From contig QCCX01000001.1 in NCBI GenBank assembly GCA_003278845.1, positions 124,001 to 188,000 of the forward strand: a stretch of 64,000 nucleotides of DNA, given 5' to 3'. Positions 49,346-59,307 of the stretch are shown here, one piece after another. The notes below the pieces were generated by a model. That model did no database searches. It was not told where the DNA came from and saw only the letters and a list, made by a program, of their open reading frames with translations. The first letter of the stretch is position 1. Each line of letters begins with the position of its first letter. The position numbers and the translations under genes are program-made. Source of the stretch: Prochlorococcus sp. AG-347-O22 (GTDB taxonomy: Bacteria; Cyanobacteriota; Cyanobacteriia; PCC-6307; Cyanobiaceae).

Positions 49346-49969
49346 TTAGGCCTTGTTGAGAAAGTTTTCTTTTTTAAGGTAGTTAATAATATTTTCAACG
49401 GAATCATTTAAATCTAACGAACCTGTATCAACAACAATTTCGGGATTAAGAGGAGCTTCATATGGACTAGAAATGCCTGTGAATTCCTTAATTTCACCCA
49501 AACGAGCTTTCTTATAAAGACCCTTAGTATCCCTATTTTCGCATACTGTGATATCAGCAGCACAATAAACTTCAATAAAATCCTTAGATCCAATAATTTT
49601 TCTCACCTTATCTCTATCGCTAATAAATGGCGAAACGAATGCTGTAATAGTTATTATCCCAGCATTCATAAATAAATTCGCAACTTCGCCAATTCTTCTT
49701 ATATTTTCTTCTCTATCTTCATCCGAAAAACCAAGATCTTTACATAAACCGTGTCTAATATTATCTCCATCCAACACATAAGTCGAAAACCCATCTAAGT
49801 GTAAAACTTCATTTAAAGCGTTGGCTAAAGTACTTTTACCAGAACCAGATAAACCTGTAAACCAGATAACCATACCTTTATGACCTCTCATTTTCTCTAA
49901 CTTCTCTCTATCAATAGTTAAGTTGTGCCACTTTATATTGGTAGACTTTGTTTGATTTTGTTCTTTCAT
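49346..49969 (-). CDS. cysC: Adenylylsulfate (APS) kinase
   Basis: CysC phosphorylates APS to PAPS. The 207-residue protein has Walker A G-L-S-G-S-G-K-S (about 37-44), L-D-G-D-N-I-R-H-G-L, D-L-G-F-S-D-E-D-R, F-V-S-P-F-I-S-D-R-D-K-V-R and a C-terminal F-T-G-I-S-S-P-Y-E-A-P lid. Convergent with purE (15 bases). No other sulfate assimilation gene lies beside it. Confidence 0.95.
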   Translation of the reverse strand: MKEQNQTKSTNIKWHNLTIDREKLEKMRGHKGMVIWFTGLSGSGKSTLANALNEVLHLDGFSTYVLDGDNIRHGLCKDLGFSDEDREENIRRIGEVANLFMNAGIITITAFVSPFISDRDKVRKIIGSKDFIEVYCAADITVCENRDTKGLYKKARLGEIKEFTGISSPYEAPLNPEIVVDTGSLDLNDSVENIINYLKKENFLNKA

Positions 49970-50011
49970 TTTTTACTTCATCAAAATTAAAAACCTATCC
50001 TAACCCTTGCT

Positions 50012-50332
50012 TCATAAATTATGAAATCCCTCTTCACGAAGAAACTCAATTGATTTCAATACCATATCGCCCTGCAACTGGATATTTCTATCAATTAATG
50101 TTCCTCCAGTCCCACAAAAAACTTTAATTTTTTTTAGTAATTCTTTTAATAAGATTTCATCATCAGTGTCTAAACCTCTAATTAAAGTTATAGTTTTGCC
50201 CTTTTTACCTTTTTTTTGTTTTGAAATATTTATTTTTGATCTTTTATTAAAAGTATCTACCTTAGCTGTTTCTTCAGATTTCTTTTCTTGATTATCAAAT
50301 TCGATCCAATTCTTTTTTCCCATTATTTTCAA
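50012..50332 (-). CDS. SUI1/eIF1-like translation factor (YciH type)
   Basis: A 106-residue protein with a disordered, Lys-rich N-terminus and a SUI1 domain (about 44-104) carrying K-T-I-T-L-I-R-G-L-D, L-K-K-I-K-V-F-C-G-T-G-G-T and Q-L-Q-G-D. Bacterial SUI1 proteins are thought to take part in start-codon selection; their precise role is not fixed. Divergent from trpB (39 bases). Confidence 0.92.
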   Translation of the reverse strand: MKIMGKKNWIEFDNQEKKSEETAKVDTFNKRSKINISKQKKGKKGKTITLIRGLDTDDEILLKELLKKIKVFCGTGGTLIDRNIQLQGDMVLKSIEFLREEGFHNL

Positions 50333-50371
50333 TATAATCTATAGTTAGTTAATACTTATTCTATAGAAAAA

Positions 50372-51616
50372 GTGGTAAGTACATTTTCTCGCAAAGATCA
50401 AAACTATAAAAATGACGATTTAAATCAACCCTCCAAAGAGGGAAGATTTGGAAAATATGGTGGTCAATATGTTCCTGAAACGCTAATGCCCGCTCTTTTT
50501 GAGCTTGAAGACGCTGCATCTAATGCATGGAAAGATAAACTTTTTGTAGAAGAATTAAATCATCTCCTTAAGACTTATGTAGGAAGAGAAACACCACTTT
50601 ATGAAGCTAAAAGACTTACTGAACATTACAAAACCAAACAAGCAACTCCTAGAATATGGCTTAAAAGAGAAGATTTAAATCATACTGGAGCTCACAAAAT
50701 TAATAATGCCCTCGGACAAGCTTTACTTGCAATAAGAATGGGCAAAAAAAGAATAATTGCAGAAACTGGAGCAGGTCAGCACGGAGTTGCTACTGCTACT
50801 GTTTGTGCGAGATTTGGCTTGCAATGTATTATCTACATGGGTGCTGAAGATATCAAAAGGCAATCCCTTAACGTTTTCAGAATGAAACTTCTAGGAGCTG
50901 AAGTTAAAGTTGTAAATTCTGGAACTGCAACACTTAAGGATGCCACTAGTGAAGCCATTAGAGATTGGGTTTCTAATGTCGAAACCACACACTATATTTT
51001 AGGATCTGTTGCCGGCCCACACCCTTTCCCAAAGATTGTGCGAGATTTTCATGCAGTTATAGGTGAAGAAACTAAAAAACAATGTTTGGAATCATTTGGA
51101 TCTTTTCCCGATATTTTGCTTGCTTGTGTAGGTGGGGGATCAAATGCAATGGGGCTTTTCCATCCTTTTGTTAAAGAAACTTCTGTGCGTCTTATTGGAA
51201 TTGAAGCCGCAGGAAGCGGAGTTGATACTGAGAAACATGCTGCCACTATCACTAAAGGATCAGTTGGAATTCTGCATGGATCAATGAGTCTTCTCTTGCA
51301 AGATGATAATGGTCAAGTACAAGAAGCTCACTCAATAAGTGCAGGTTTAGATTACCCTGGAGTAGGACCTGAACATAGCCATTTAAAAGATATAGGTAGA
51401 GCAGAATATGGATCAGTCACAGATCAAGAAGCTTTAGACGCTTTAAAACTTGTTAGTGAACTAGAAGGAATTATTCCTGCACTTGAAACTTCCCATGCCT
51501 TTGCTTGGTTAGATAAATTATGCCCTACTCTTGAAAAAGATACTCATATAGTTATCAATTGCTCTGGAAGAGGCGACAAAGATGTAAATACTGTTGCATC
51601 TTTATTAGATATTTAA
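50372..51616 (+). CDS. trpB: Tryptophan synthase beta chain
   Basis: TrpB joins indole and serine using PLP. The 414-residue protein has [15 protein letters not shown], the PLP Lys in [11 protein letters not shown], the catalytic-Glu loop [10 protein letters not shown] and the phosphate loop [10 protein letters not shown]. The start is GTG at 50372. trpA is not next to it. It ends directly against the rhodanese stop codon (0 bases). Confidence 0.97.
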   Translation: MVSTFSRKDQNYKNDDLNQPSKEGRFGKYGGQYVPETLMPALFELEDAASNAWKDKLFVEELNHLLKTYVGRETPLYEAKRLTEHYKTKQATPRIWLKREDLNHTGAHKINNALGQALLAIRMGKKRIIAETGAGQHGVATATVCARFGLQCIIYMGAEDIKRQSLNVFRMKLLGAEVKVVNSGTATLKDATSEAIRDWVSNVETTHYILGSVAGPHPFPKIVRDFHAVIGEETKKQCLESFGSFPDILLACVGGGSNAMGLFHPFVKETSVRLIGIEAAGSGVDTEKHAATITKGSVGILHGSMSLLLQDDNGQVQEAHSISAGLDYPGVGPEHSHLKDIGRAEYGSVTDQEALDALKLVSELEGIIPALETSHAFAWLDKLCPTLEKDTHIVINCSGRGDKDVNTVASLLDI

Positions 51617-51967
51617 TCAATACCTTGGAATTGATGGGTCAATATATCTACTCCATCCATCAATACCCTCCTCCAAATTCCATATTTCGCTCACAATATT
51701 ATTATCCAAGCACCATTGAGAAAAGTTATAACTTCTTATTCCTGCATGACAGGTAACTACAATTTCTCTATCTAATAAACCAGCAAATATTTCTTCAACA
51801 TATTCAGATGTGACTTTACTTATTGGTATATGTAAAAATTCTTTTGAGAAACGAGCCAGTTCAAGCTCTGACTGCTCTCTTACATCAATCAAGACTGGAT
51901 CTTTTTTCTCAGAATTAAACCAATCATTGAGACTATAAGCATTTATAGATTTTGGATAACTTCCCAA
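51617..51967 (-). CDS. Single-domain rhodanese (sulfurtransferase)
   Basis: A 116-residue rhodanese domain: L-I-D-V-R-E-Q-S-E near residue 25, H-I-P-I-S-K, and the active-site loop V-T-C-H-A-G-I-R-S (Cys near 73), with the R-S end normal for GlpE-like rhodaneses. It transfers sulfane sulfur; the acceptor is unknown. It fills the strand opposite trpB end to end, with no spacer. Confidence 0.92.
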   Translation of the reverse strand: MGSYPKSINAYSLNDWFNSEKKDPVLIDVREQSELELARFSKEFLHIPISKVTSEYVEEIFAGLLDREIVVTCHAGIRSYNFSQWCLDNNIVSEIWNLEEGIDGWSRYIDPSIPRY

Positions 51968-52056
51968 TTTATAGGATTAATTATGTGTTATTTACAATTT
52001 AATAAATTAAGTTGCAGTAGGAAGTTTATTGTTAAAAATAAAAATAAACATTGATA

Positions 52057-53517
52057 ATGAAACTTAGAGTAGTAGCAATAATATTATTATTATCTTTATT
52101 ACTTTTTTTTGGTTTTAAACAAGTATCTCCTAATAAAAATAAAGAGAAAAGTACAAATATTGAGAAACTAAGTATCATAAAATATATACCTGAAAACAAT
52201 AAATTATTATTTATTTCAAATTTAGATAGTTTTAATATTGTTGATAATAATGAAAAGGAACAAAATCCAACAAATAAAGATAACTTTATTTTAATAAAAG
52301 ACTCTATATTAGATTACTTAGGAATAGATCTTGGCAACAATAAATTAGAAGAAATCTATAATAATGAACTTATAATCTCAACTTTTGAAAATAATAAAAA
52401 GCATGAAGATGATATTTTAATTGTTTTTAAAATTAAGCCAGAAAAAACAATAGATGATTTATTAAATTTGACTAATAAAATAGATCAGATTGATGAGATA
52501 ATTTCAATTAATAGAAAAAACAAAATAAATTTCCTTAACTATATATACAGAACCGACGATAATTATATAATTGCTTCATCAGAAAAAAAATTAATTAAAA
52601 ATAGTATTAGCTCTAGTGTAAATTTTAAGAAAAAAAAATTTCAATATGAGGGAGAACTTGTTGGACTGAACAATGAAAAAAATATATTATTCACAAATAA
52701 ATTTTTGGAAAGTAAATTTTTTAATAAAGAAATTTTTACTGAGAATAATGGGGATAATATTGTTACAACTTTTGACTTTAAAAATAAACAGCTAATTTTA
52801 AAATCATATTTACTAAATAATAAAAAAAATATTGATATTCTTACTTACGAAAAGTTAATGAATAAAGAGAATAGTAATAAAGATAATCCTGAAAATTTAA
52901 TTTTTGGTGATATAAAAAATTTTGACAGATCTCTAAAACCTTTAATAAATGATTTTCAGCTCAGTTTTTTTGAAGAGTTTAATCAAAATAATAATCAAAA
53001 CATTTTAATTCTCAATTCAAATAAAGATTGGCTTATTACGTTTGAAAAAAATAATGAAGATGAATTTGATTTAAGTGCTTTGAAAAAGCTAAAAGATTAC
53101 AACAAATATACTTTGAAACAAAATGAAGATATTTATTCGATATATTCCAAAGATATTCTTGAAGAACAAGACGATGTTATAAAACAATTATCTTTTGAAA
53201 ATATCTATTCGATAGAATCAGGAGGTCTACAAATCATAAGTAATCATTTAATCAATGGTAAAGAATTTGAGAAAATATCAAAAAAATTTTTTAACCTAAA
53301 AAGTAGTAAAGATAAATCTGCTTTTCTTTATTCAAAAGTTGATATCAAAGATGGTAATTCTAATAAAGTTGAATATTTTTCTAATTTGCAGGACCTTAAT
53401 TTCCTCATTAAAAATATTTTAAAAATATCAAATGCAGAATCGCTAGAAATCATAAGTCAGTCTATTCCTGAAAAAAATCCAATTATTTACAGAGAAACAA
53501 TATTAAACATTCTTTAA
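52057..53517 (+). CDS. Membrane-anchored DUF3352-like protein of unknown function
   Basis: An N-terminal hydrophobic anchor (L-R-V-V-A-I-I-L-L-L-S-L-L-L-F-F) is followed by about 460 hydrophilic residues very rich in Asn, Lys, Ile and Asp, a composition driven by AT bias. A motif after the anchor, I-K-Y-I-P-E-N-N-K-L-L-F-I-S-N, matches the start of DUF3352 proteins of cyanobacteria, which are secreted or periplasmic and have no known function. ATG 52057 is a better start (486 residues) than TTG 52051. The fast-evolving sequence makes the family call moderate. Confidence 0.7.
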   Translation: MKLRVVAIILLLSLLLFFGFKQVSPNKNKEKSTNIEKLSIIKYIPENNKLLFISNLDSFNIVDNNEKEQNPTNKDNFILIKDSILDYLGIDLGNNKLEEIYNNELIISTFENNKKHEDDILIVFKIKPEKTIDDLLNLTNKIDQIDEIISINRKNKINFLNYIYRTDDNYIIASSEKKLIKNSISSSVNFKKKKFQYEGELVGLNNEKNILFTNKFLESKFFNKEIFTENNGDNIVTTFDFKNKQLILKSYLLNNKKNIDILTYEKLMNKENSNKDNPENLIFGDIKNFDRSLKPLINDFQLSFFEEFNQNNNQNILILNSNKDWLITFEKNNEDEFDLSALKKLKDYNKYTLKQNEDIYSIYSKDILEEQDDVIKQLSFENIYSIESGGLQIISNHLINGKEFEKISKKFFNLKSSKDKSAFLYSKVDIKDGNSNKVEYFSNLQDLNFLIKNILKISNAESLEIISQSIPEKNPIIYRETILNIL

Positions 53518-53643
53518 ATTAAATTTATTTAAACAAGCTTCAAAAACAATCATTTTAATTTTTTGCGAAGTTAATATCTTGTGGTTAATTAAAAATTATT
53601 TGACTATCTTTAATCTATAAGTATTTGATATTGAATTAAGCAA

Positions 53644-54789
53644 TTGGATAATAACAAACTAATTTTAAAACCAGGATTAGAGGGTGTCCCAGTTACTAAT
53701 TCATCTATATGTGATATTGACGGCAACAAAGGTAAATTATTGTACAGAGGCTATTCCATTGAGGAACTATCCAAAAAAAGCAGTTTTTTAGAAACTGCTT
53801 ACCTATTGATTTGGGGTGAATTGCCCACAGCTATTCAACTAAGAGATTTCGAACAAGAAGTTCAGATGCATCGAAGGTTAAGTTTTAGAGTCAGAGATAT
53901 GATGAAATGTTTCCCTGCAACTGGTCATCCTATGGATGCTCTTCAATCTAGTGCTGCTTCTTTGGGGCTCTTCTATTCTCGTAGAGCAATAGATGATCCT
54001 AATTACATCTACAACGCAGTCATAAGACTAATAGCAAAAATACCCACAATGATTGCGGCGTTTCAACTTATTAGAAAAGGACAAGACCCAATTCAACCTA
54101 GAGATGATCTAACTTACTCATCAAATTTTCTTTACATGTTGACTGAAAAAGAACAAGATCCTATAGCCGCAAAAGTTTTTGATAGGTGCTTAATTCTACA
54201 TGCCGAACATAGTTTAAACGCAAGTACATTTAGCGCTAGAGTGACTGCAAGTACTCTTACAGATCCATATGCTGTCATCGCCTCTGCAGTTGGAACCCTG
54301 GCTGGCCCATTGCATGGAGGAGCAAACGAGGATGTTATTGCGATGTTAGAAGAGATTAAAACCCCAGAAAATGCTGGGTCTTTTTTAGATAATGCAATAA
54401 AAAATAAAAGTAAGATAATGGGCTTCGGCCACAGAGAATATAAAGTCAAAGATCCCAGAGCAATAATTCTTCAAAAACTTGCAGAAGAACTTTTTATAAG
54501 ATTTGGAGCAGATGAAATGTATGAAGTTGCTAAATCACTTGAGGCAGAGGCAATACCAAGACTTGGGCCTAAGGGTATATTCCCTAACGTGGATTTTTAT
54601 TCTGGTCTTGTTTATAGAAAACTTGGTATTCCTCGTGATTTATTTACTCCAATTTTTGCCATATCAAGAGTGGCTGGGTGGTTAGCTCATTGGAGAGAGC
54701 AACTTGGAGCAAATAGAATTTTCAGACCATCGCAAATCTATACGGGTTCAGCACCAAGAGATTGGATCGGCTTAGAAAGTAGAGAATAA
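53644..54789 (+). CDS. gltA: Citrate synthase
   Basis: GltA condenses oxaloacetate and acetyl-CoA. The 381-residue type (shorter than the allosteric E. coli form) has G-V-P-V-T-N-S-S-I-C-D-I-D-G, R-G-Y-S-I-E-E-L, the active-site His in H-A-E-H-S-L-N-A-S, G-P-L-H-G-G-A-N-E, M-G-F-G-H-R-E-Y-K with the second His, and an Asp in F-P-N-V-D-F-Y-S-G. Start is TTG at 53644. It lies 75 bases upstream of ndhA. Confidence 0.95.
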   Translation: MDNNKLILKPGLEGVPVTNSSICDIDGNKGKLLYRGYSIEELSKKSSFLETAYLLIWGELPTAIQLRDFEQEVQMHRRLSFRVRDMMKCFPATGHPMDALQSSAASLGLFYSRRAIDDPNYIYNAVIRLIAKIPTMIAAFQLIRKGQDPIQPRDDLTYSSNFLYMLTEKEQDPIAAKVFDRCLILHAEHSLNASTFSARVTASTLTDPYAVIASAVGTLAGPLHGGANEDVIAMLEEIKTPENAGSFLDNAIKNKSKIMGFGHREYKVKDPRAIILQKLAEELFIRFGADEMYEVAKSLEAEAIPRLGPKGIFPNVDFYSGLVYRKLGIPRDLFTPIFAISRVAGWLAHWREQLGANRIFRPSQIYTGSAPRDWIGLESRE

Positions 54790-54864
54790 TATTTGCAGCT
54801 TTTCATAAAAAACACACATATTGTTTGTGAAGAGTTAATCTATTAAGTAAATAACATAAAAATT

Positions 54865-55983
54865 TTGGAATACGGATTAGATCTCGAATATAGCTTTAAT
54901 GAATTCTTGAAAGGTTTTGGCCTTTCCAGCGAAATCGCTCATATAATATGGCTCCCTCTTCCTATGCTTTTGGTTTTGGTATCGGCAGTTGTTGGCGTTT
55001 TAGTAACAGTTTGGCTTGAAAGAAAAATATCTGCTGCTGCTCAACAAAGAATAGGTCCAGAATATGCTGGAGCGCTCGGCGTCCTCCAACCAATTGCAGA
55101 TGGTCTTAAGTTACTTGTCAAAGAAGATATTATTCCTGCCAAAGCGGATGGGATTCTCTTCACTGCAGGACCTATATTAGTTCTTGTCCCAGTGATTCTG
55201 TCCTGGCTAATTGTTCCTTTTGGACAAAACCTTTTAATAAGTAACGTTGGAATTGGAATTTTCCTATGGATTGCTTTAAGCAGTATTCAGCCAATTGGCC
55301 TTCTTATGAGCGGATACGCATCAAATAATAAGTATTCTTTATTAGGAGGTTTAAGAGCAGCAGCTCAATCAATAAGTTATGAAATTCCTTTAGCTTTATC
55401 TGTTCTGGCTATCGTACTAATGACAAATTCTCTGAGTACTGTTGATATTGTAAACCAACAAAGTGGTGCTGGAATCCTAAGTTGGAATATATGGAGACAA
55501 CCAGTTGGTTTTATAGTCTTTTGGATTTGTGCTCTTGCAGAATGTGAGAGACTTCCATTTGACTTACCCGAAGCTGAAGAAGAATTAGTTGCGGGATATC
55601 AAACTGAATATGCAGGGATGAAATTCGCATTGTTCTACCTGGGTAGTTACATTAATTTAATTCTTTCCGCTTTATTAGTATCAATACTTTATTTGGGAGG
55701 ATGGGGTTTTCCTATTCCAGTTGAATTAATAGCTAAGTTTCTTAATTTACCTATTAATGCACCCTTTATTCAGGTTTTCACTGCATCAATAGGAATTGTA
55801 ATGACTGTACTGAAAGCATATCTTTTAGTTTTTATTGCAATATTATTACGTTGGACAACTCCTAGAGTAAGAATAGATCAACTCTTAGATCTAGGATGGA
55901 AGTTTCTTCTCCCAATTTCTCTTGCTAATCTTTTGATAACAGCAGGATTAAAACTTGCTTTCCCGCAATTTTTTGGTGGTTAA
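54865..55983 (+). CDS. ndhA: NAD(P)H-quinone oxidoreductase subunit 1 (NdhA)
   Basis: NdhA is the membrane subunit at the join of the two NDH-1 arms and near the quinone site. The 372-residue protein has about 8 membrane helices and the family blocks [14 protein letters not shown] (about 52-65), [29 protein letters not shown] and R-W-T-T-P-R-V-R. The start is TTG at 54865. First gene of ndhA-I-G-E. Confidence 0.97.
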   Translation: MEYGLDLEYSFNEFLKGFGLSSEIAHIIWLPLPMLLVLVSAVVGVLVTVWLERKISAAAQQRIGPEYAGALGVLQPIADGLKLLVKEDIIPAKADGILFTAGPILVLVPVILSWLIVPFGQNLLISNVGIGIFLWIALSSIQPIGLLMSGYASNNKYSLLGGLRAAAQSISYEIPLALSVLAIVLMTNSLSTVDIVNQQSGAGILSWNIWRQPVGFIVFWICALAECERLPFDLPEAEEELVAGYQTEYAGMKFALFYLGSYINLILSALLVSILYLGGWGFPIPVELIAKFLNLPINAPFIQVFTASIGIVMTVLKAYLLVFIAILLRWTTPRVRIDQLLDLGWKFLLPISLANLLITAGLKLAFPQFFGG

Positions 55984-56051
55984 ATTTAAGTAAAAATACT
56001 TAAATTCAAAATTATTCCACTAAAATAAAATAACTAAGTAAATTATTCGAA

Positions 56052-56678
56052 ATGAACAATTTCCTTCAACAAATAAATAGCTATATCAAAGAAGCATTTA
56101 ATGCTGGCAAATATTTATACAATGGTATATCGGTAACTTTTGATCATCTTCGAAGAAGACCTGTTACTGTCCAATATCCATATGAAAAATTAATACCATC
56201 TGAAAGATATAGAGGAAGAATACATTATGAATTTGATAAATGTATTGCTTGTGAAGTTTGCGTGAGAGTATGCCCCATAAATCTACCAGTCGTTGATTGG
56301 GTAATGAATAAAGAAACCAAAAAAAAGGAACTTAGAAATTATTCTATAGACTTTGGAGTTTGTATATTTTGTGGAAATTGCGTTGAATATTGTCCAACTA
56401 ATTGTCTTTCAATGACCGAAGAATATGAATTAGCTACTTTTGACAGACACAATCTAAATTTTGATAATGTTGCACTTGGTAGGCTACCTACAAATGTCAC
56501 AACAGATCCTTCAGTTAAACCTCTAAGAGAACTAACCTATCTTCCAAAAGGTGTCATGGATCCTCATGAAATCCCAGCTTCAGATACTAGAGTTGGTAAA
56601 TTACCAGAAGAAGTTTATGATTGGATGAGGCAAGATTCCAATGAAAATAAAGATAAAGTTTCTAATCAAACTAATTAA
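56052..56678 (+). CDS. ndhI: NAD(P)H-quinone oxidoreductase subunit I (NdhI), 2[4Fe-4S]
   Basis: NdhI carries the two 4Fe-4S clusters that hand electrons toward quinone. Both binding sets are complete: [12 protein letters not shown] (about 64-75) and [12 protein letters not shown] (about 103-114). Total length is 208 residues. It follows ndhA after 68 bases and precedes ndhG after 13. Confidence 0.97.
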   Translation: MNNFLQQINSYIKEAFNAGKYLYNGISVTFDHLRRRPVTVQYPYEKLIPSERYRGRIHYEFDKCIACEVCVRVCPINLPVVDWVMNKETKKKELRNYSIDFGVCIFCGNCVEYCPTNCLSMTEEYELATFDRHNLNFDNVALGRLPTNVTTDPSVKPLRELTYLPKGVMDPHEIPASDTRVGKLPEEVYDWMRQDSNENKDKVSNQTN

Positions 56679-56691
56679 ATTCCATTAATTT

Positions 56692-57291
56692 ATGTCAATT
56701 GCAATAACAACTCAAATTATTTGTTTTACAATTTTATCTTCAGTTATCCTTATTGGAGCACTTGGTGTTGTATTACTCGAAAGTATTGTTTATTCAGCCT
56801 TTCTTCTAGGGGGAGTTTTCATGAGTGTGGCTGGATTATATCTTCTTTTAAATGCAAGTTTTGTTGCTGCAGCACAAGTTTTAGTTTATGTGGGCGCAGT
56901 TAATGTTTTAATAATTTTTGCAATAATGCTAGTAAATAAAAAAGAAGATTTAAAGCCCATCAATGACATTAAATCGAGAAGAATCATATCAACAACAATA
57001 TGTTTAACCCTATTAAGCCTCTTAATAAGAGTTGATTTAACAAATGTATGGAGCCTATCAAGTCCTCAAAACTCTATAGGAGAAGAATCAACTATTAGAA
57101 TTGGTGAACATCTATTTAGTGATTATTTACTCCCATTTGAAGTAGCATCAGTTTTGCTTTTAATGGCAATGATTGGAGCTATAGTTTTGGCTAGAAGAGA
57201 TGTAATGAGCAAGGATATTTCCACTGGATTACCTGTTGATCAAGAGTTAATTGAAAAATCATCAGAACCATTACTTACAAATAAAACTTAA
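56692..57291 (+). CDS. ndhG: NAD(P)H-quinone oxidoreductase subunit 6 (NdhG)
   Basis: NdhG (NuoJ homologue) is a small membrane subunit of NDH-1. The 199-residue protein has five membrane helices and the pattern L-L-N-A-S-F-V-A-A-A-Q-V-L-V-Y-V-G-A-V-N-V-L (about 51-72), then E-V-A-S-V-L-L-L-M-A-M-I-G-A-I-V-L-A. It ends with a short hydrophilic tail. ndhE follows after 18 bases. Confidence 0.96.
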   Translation: MSIAITTQIICFTILSSVILIGALGVVLLESIVYSAFLLGGVFMSVAGLYLLLNASFVAAAQVLVYVGAVNVLIIFAIMLVNKKEDLKPINDIKSRRIISTTICLTLLSLLIRVDLTNVWSLSSPQNSIGEESTIRIGEHLFSDYLLPFEVASVLLLMAMIGAIVLARRDVMSKDISTGLPVDQELIEKSSEPLLTNKT

Positions 57292-57309
57292 CCTTTTAAG
57301 TTTCTTATT

Positions 57310-57630
57310 ATGAATTTAGAATCAATTCCTATTCAAGCTTTTTTAATAGTATCTTCAGCACTGTTCTGTATTGGTATTTGGGGATTATTAAATAGCAGAA
57401 ATGCAGTAAGAGTTCTTATGAGCATCGAGTTAATGCTTAATGCAGTAAATATAAACTTAATGGCATTTTCTTCCTATGTTGATAATAATTTAATTCAAGG
57501 ACAAGTTTTTACAATTTTTGTTATTACTGTAGCTGCCGCAGAAGCAGCAGTTGGATTAGCTATCTTGTTATCTCTTTATAGGAATAGGGTGACTGTAGAT
57601 ATGGAAAGTTTTAATTTATTAAAATGGTAA
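57310..57630 (+). CDS. ndhE: NAD(P)H-quinone oxidoreductase subunit 4L (NdhE)
   Basis: NdhE (NuoK homologue), 106 residues, three membrane helices. It has V-L-M-S-I-E-L-M-L-N-A-V-N-I-N-L, with a buried Glu on the proton path, and A-A-E-A-A-V-G-L-A-I. It ends the ndhA-I-G-E run. nadK starts 9 bases after its stop, so nadK is probably read from the same transcript. Confidence 0.96.
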   Translation: MNLESIPIQAFLIVSSALFCIGIWGLLNSRNAVRVLMSIELMLNAVNINLMAFSSYVDNNLIQGQVFTIFVITVAAAEAAVGLAILLSLYRNRVTVDMESFNLLKW

Positions 57631-57639
57631 AACCACTAA

Positions 57640-58551
57640 ATGAAACTTTCATTGGTGCTTATTGTATATCGTTCAGATAGTTCTATAGCTCAAGAGGCTT
57701 CAAAATTCTGTGAAGAAGTTCTTAAAGCAAAAAATATTAAATCAAACAGGATTGAAAGTAATTTTCATAAAGATGAAATTAAAAAATATTTATCTAATTC
57801 AGAATTACAACCAAATATTGGAATAGTTCTTGGTGGAGATGGAACCTTCCTGAAATGTGCAAATGCATTAGCTGATTATGATATTCCCTTAGTGAGTATT
57901 AATATTGGAGGTAATTTGGGGTTTCTTACTCAAGAAAAAGAATTTTTATTTGACAAATCTTTTATTGAAATCCTTGAAAACGAAGAATATTTAATTGACT
58001 TTCGTAATAGATTAAATTGCAATGTTTGTATTGAGGGGACAAGTTCTGAGAAAAAAATCATAAAAAGCTATAACGCCTTAAATGATTTTTATTTTAAATC
58101 CGTTGAAGAAGATATTTCTCCGACCAACCAAATACAAATTGAAATAGATAATGAGAAGGTAAATGAATATAAAGGTGATGGATTAATTGTAGCTACAACT
58201 ACGGGTTCAACAGCCTACTCAATGGCTGCAGGAGGTCCAATAGTACATCCAAGTATAGATGGAATGATTATTAACCCTATATGCCCAATGAGCTTGGCTA
58301 GTAGACCAATCGTCATACCTAATACAAGTACGGTAATCATCAAGCCAGTAAAAAAAAGTAAAGGGGAAATTAAATTATGGACTGACGGTTCAAAATGTAT
58401 GACCATTAAGGAAAATTATTATTGTGAGATAAAGAAAGGTGAATCACCCTGCAAAATAATAAAGTTTAAAAAAAGCACAAGCTACTATAATACCTTAATA
58501 AAAAAACTAGATTGGAAAGGCGATTTGTCTCCAAATAATTTCAAAAATTAA
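57640..58551 (+). CDS. nadK: NAD kinase
   Basis: NadK makes NADP from NAD. The 303-residue protein has the G-G-D-G-T-F motif (about 67-72), [25 protein letters not shown] and a C-terminal S-R-P-I-V-I. The NDH-1 operon upstream is a sensible expression partner since NADPH is its redox currency. The next gene begins at the base right after its stop. Confidence 0.95.
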   Translation: MKLSLVLIVYRSDSSIAQEASKFCEEVLKAKNIKSNRIESNFHKDEIKKYLSNSELQPNIGIVLGGDGTFLKCANALADYDIPLVSINIGGNLGFLTQEKEFLFDKSFIEILENEEYLIDFRNRLNCNVCIEGTSSEKKIIKSYNALNDFYFKSVEEDISPTNQIQIEIDNEKVNEYKGDGLIVATTTGSTAYSMAAGGPIVHPSIDGMIINPICPMSLASRPIVIPNTSTVIIKPVKKSKGEIKLWTDGSKCMTIKENYYCEIKKGESPCKIIKFKKSTSYYNTLIKKLDWKGDLSPNNFKN

Positions 58552-59025
58552 ATGGCCTTTGAGATAGAAAGAAGATTTCTTATAAAAAATGATAATTGGA
58601 AAGAATTCATAAATAAAAAAGTTTATATTGAACAAGGATATTTTTCCAAAAGTTTAGATGGTTGGATTATTAGGGTAAGGCTTATAGGCAAAAACTCTAA
58701 AATTACACTTAAAAAACATATCAAGGGTTTTACCAACTTTGAATTTGAATACTCCATTCCACGAAGCGATGCTGCAACAATAATGTCAAATCTTCCAAAT
58801 ACAATTAAAAAAGATAGATTCTTTTTAGAAATTGAAAAAAAAACTTGGATTATAGATTGCTTTAAAGAAAATAATTATCCACTTGAAATTGCAGAAATTG
58901 AACTTTCTAATGAAGAGGAACATTTAATTCTTCCATCTTTCATTTCAAAAGAAATTACTGGACTAACCCATTACTCCAATTTCAATCTCGCTAACAATCC
59001 TTTTTCAGAGTGGAAAGAAAACTAG
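58552..59025 (+). CDS. CYTH-domain protein (triphosphate tunnel metalloenzyme)
   Basis: A 157-residue CYTH protein: the N-terminal E-I-E-R-R-F-L motif (the ExExK-type strand that lines the tunnel), Q-G-Y-F-S near residue 27, R-V-R-L-I-G, T-L-K-K-H, E-F-E-Y and L-E-I-A-E-I-E. Such enzymes hydrolyse tripolyphosphate or other triphosphates in a tunnel of Arg, Lys and Glu. The natural substrate here is unknown. The ATG directly abuts the nadK stop, so translation is probably coupled. Confidence 0.9.
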   Translation: MAFEIERRFLIKNDNWKEFINKKVYIEQGYFSKSLDGWIIRVRLIGKNSKITLKKHIKGFTNFEFEYSIPRSDAATIMSNLPNTIKKDRFFLEIEKKTWIIDCFKENNYPLEIAEIELSNEEEHLILPSFISKEITGLTHYSNFNLANNPFSEWKEN

Positions 59026-59051
59026 TTAACAACTTTCAAAAGTAACTAGTC

Positions 59052-59081
59052 AAAGGAACCACTAATCCTTTATATTTTCTT
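59052..59081 (+). terminator. Weak terminator-like hairpin after the CYTH gene
   Basis: AAAGGA (59052-59057) and TCCTTT (59066-59071) form a 6-base helix with an 8-base loop, followed by a T-rich ATATTTTCTTT. The helix is short and GC-poor, so it is only a candidate end for the ndhA-CYTH transcript. Confidence 0.3.
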
Positions 59082-59118
59082 TATGTTTAAACAAACCATT
59101 TTCTTTTATTTTCTTCAG

Positions 59119-59307
59119 ATGTATGGACTTTACGACAAAGAAGGGATTTTGAGATTTGTTAATTCAGATAAGGATGCATGTATTGCATATGCTGAACTCT
59201 TCGAATTAGGCTCTACAAATTATTGTCTAATGGATTTGGCTAATGATACAAAAAAAATGAAGGGTAATACTAATCTTGATCAGAATCTGGGAGTGTACAA
59301 CAATTAA
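59119..59307 (+). CDS. Small conserved-type protein of unknown function
   Basis: I place the start at ATG 59119, giving 62 residues beginning MYGLYDKEGILRF. An ATG at 59083 adds 12 hydrophobic residues that look like translated spacer. The protein is acidic, with Asp, Glu and Tyr, Cys at about 20 and 36, and no known motif. Its last 38 bases overlap the 3' end of the PedR-like regulator on the other strand. Such short soluble proteins are frequent in marine picocyanobacteria. The function is unknown. Confidence 0.6.
   Translation: MYGLYDKEGILRFVNSDKDACIAYAELFELGSTNYCLMDLANDTKKMKGNTNLDQNLGVYNN

Noticed and set aside
54797-54832. Imperfect inverted repeat between gltA and ndhA
   Set aside because: Only a few interrupted A-T pairs and no T tract; not stable enough to call a terminator.
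59083-59118. N-terminal hydrophobic extension of the small gene as a signal peptide
   Set aside because: Twelve residues, Phe/Tyr-rich with no cleavage site, more likely translated spacer; ATG 59119 gives a sensible soluble protein.
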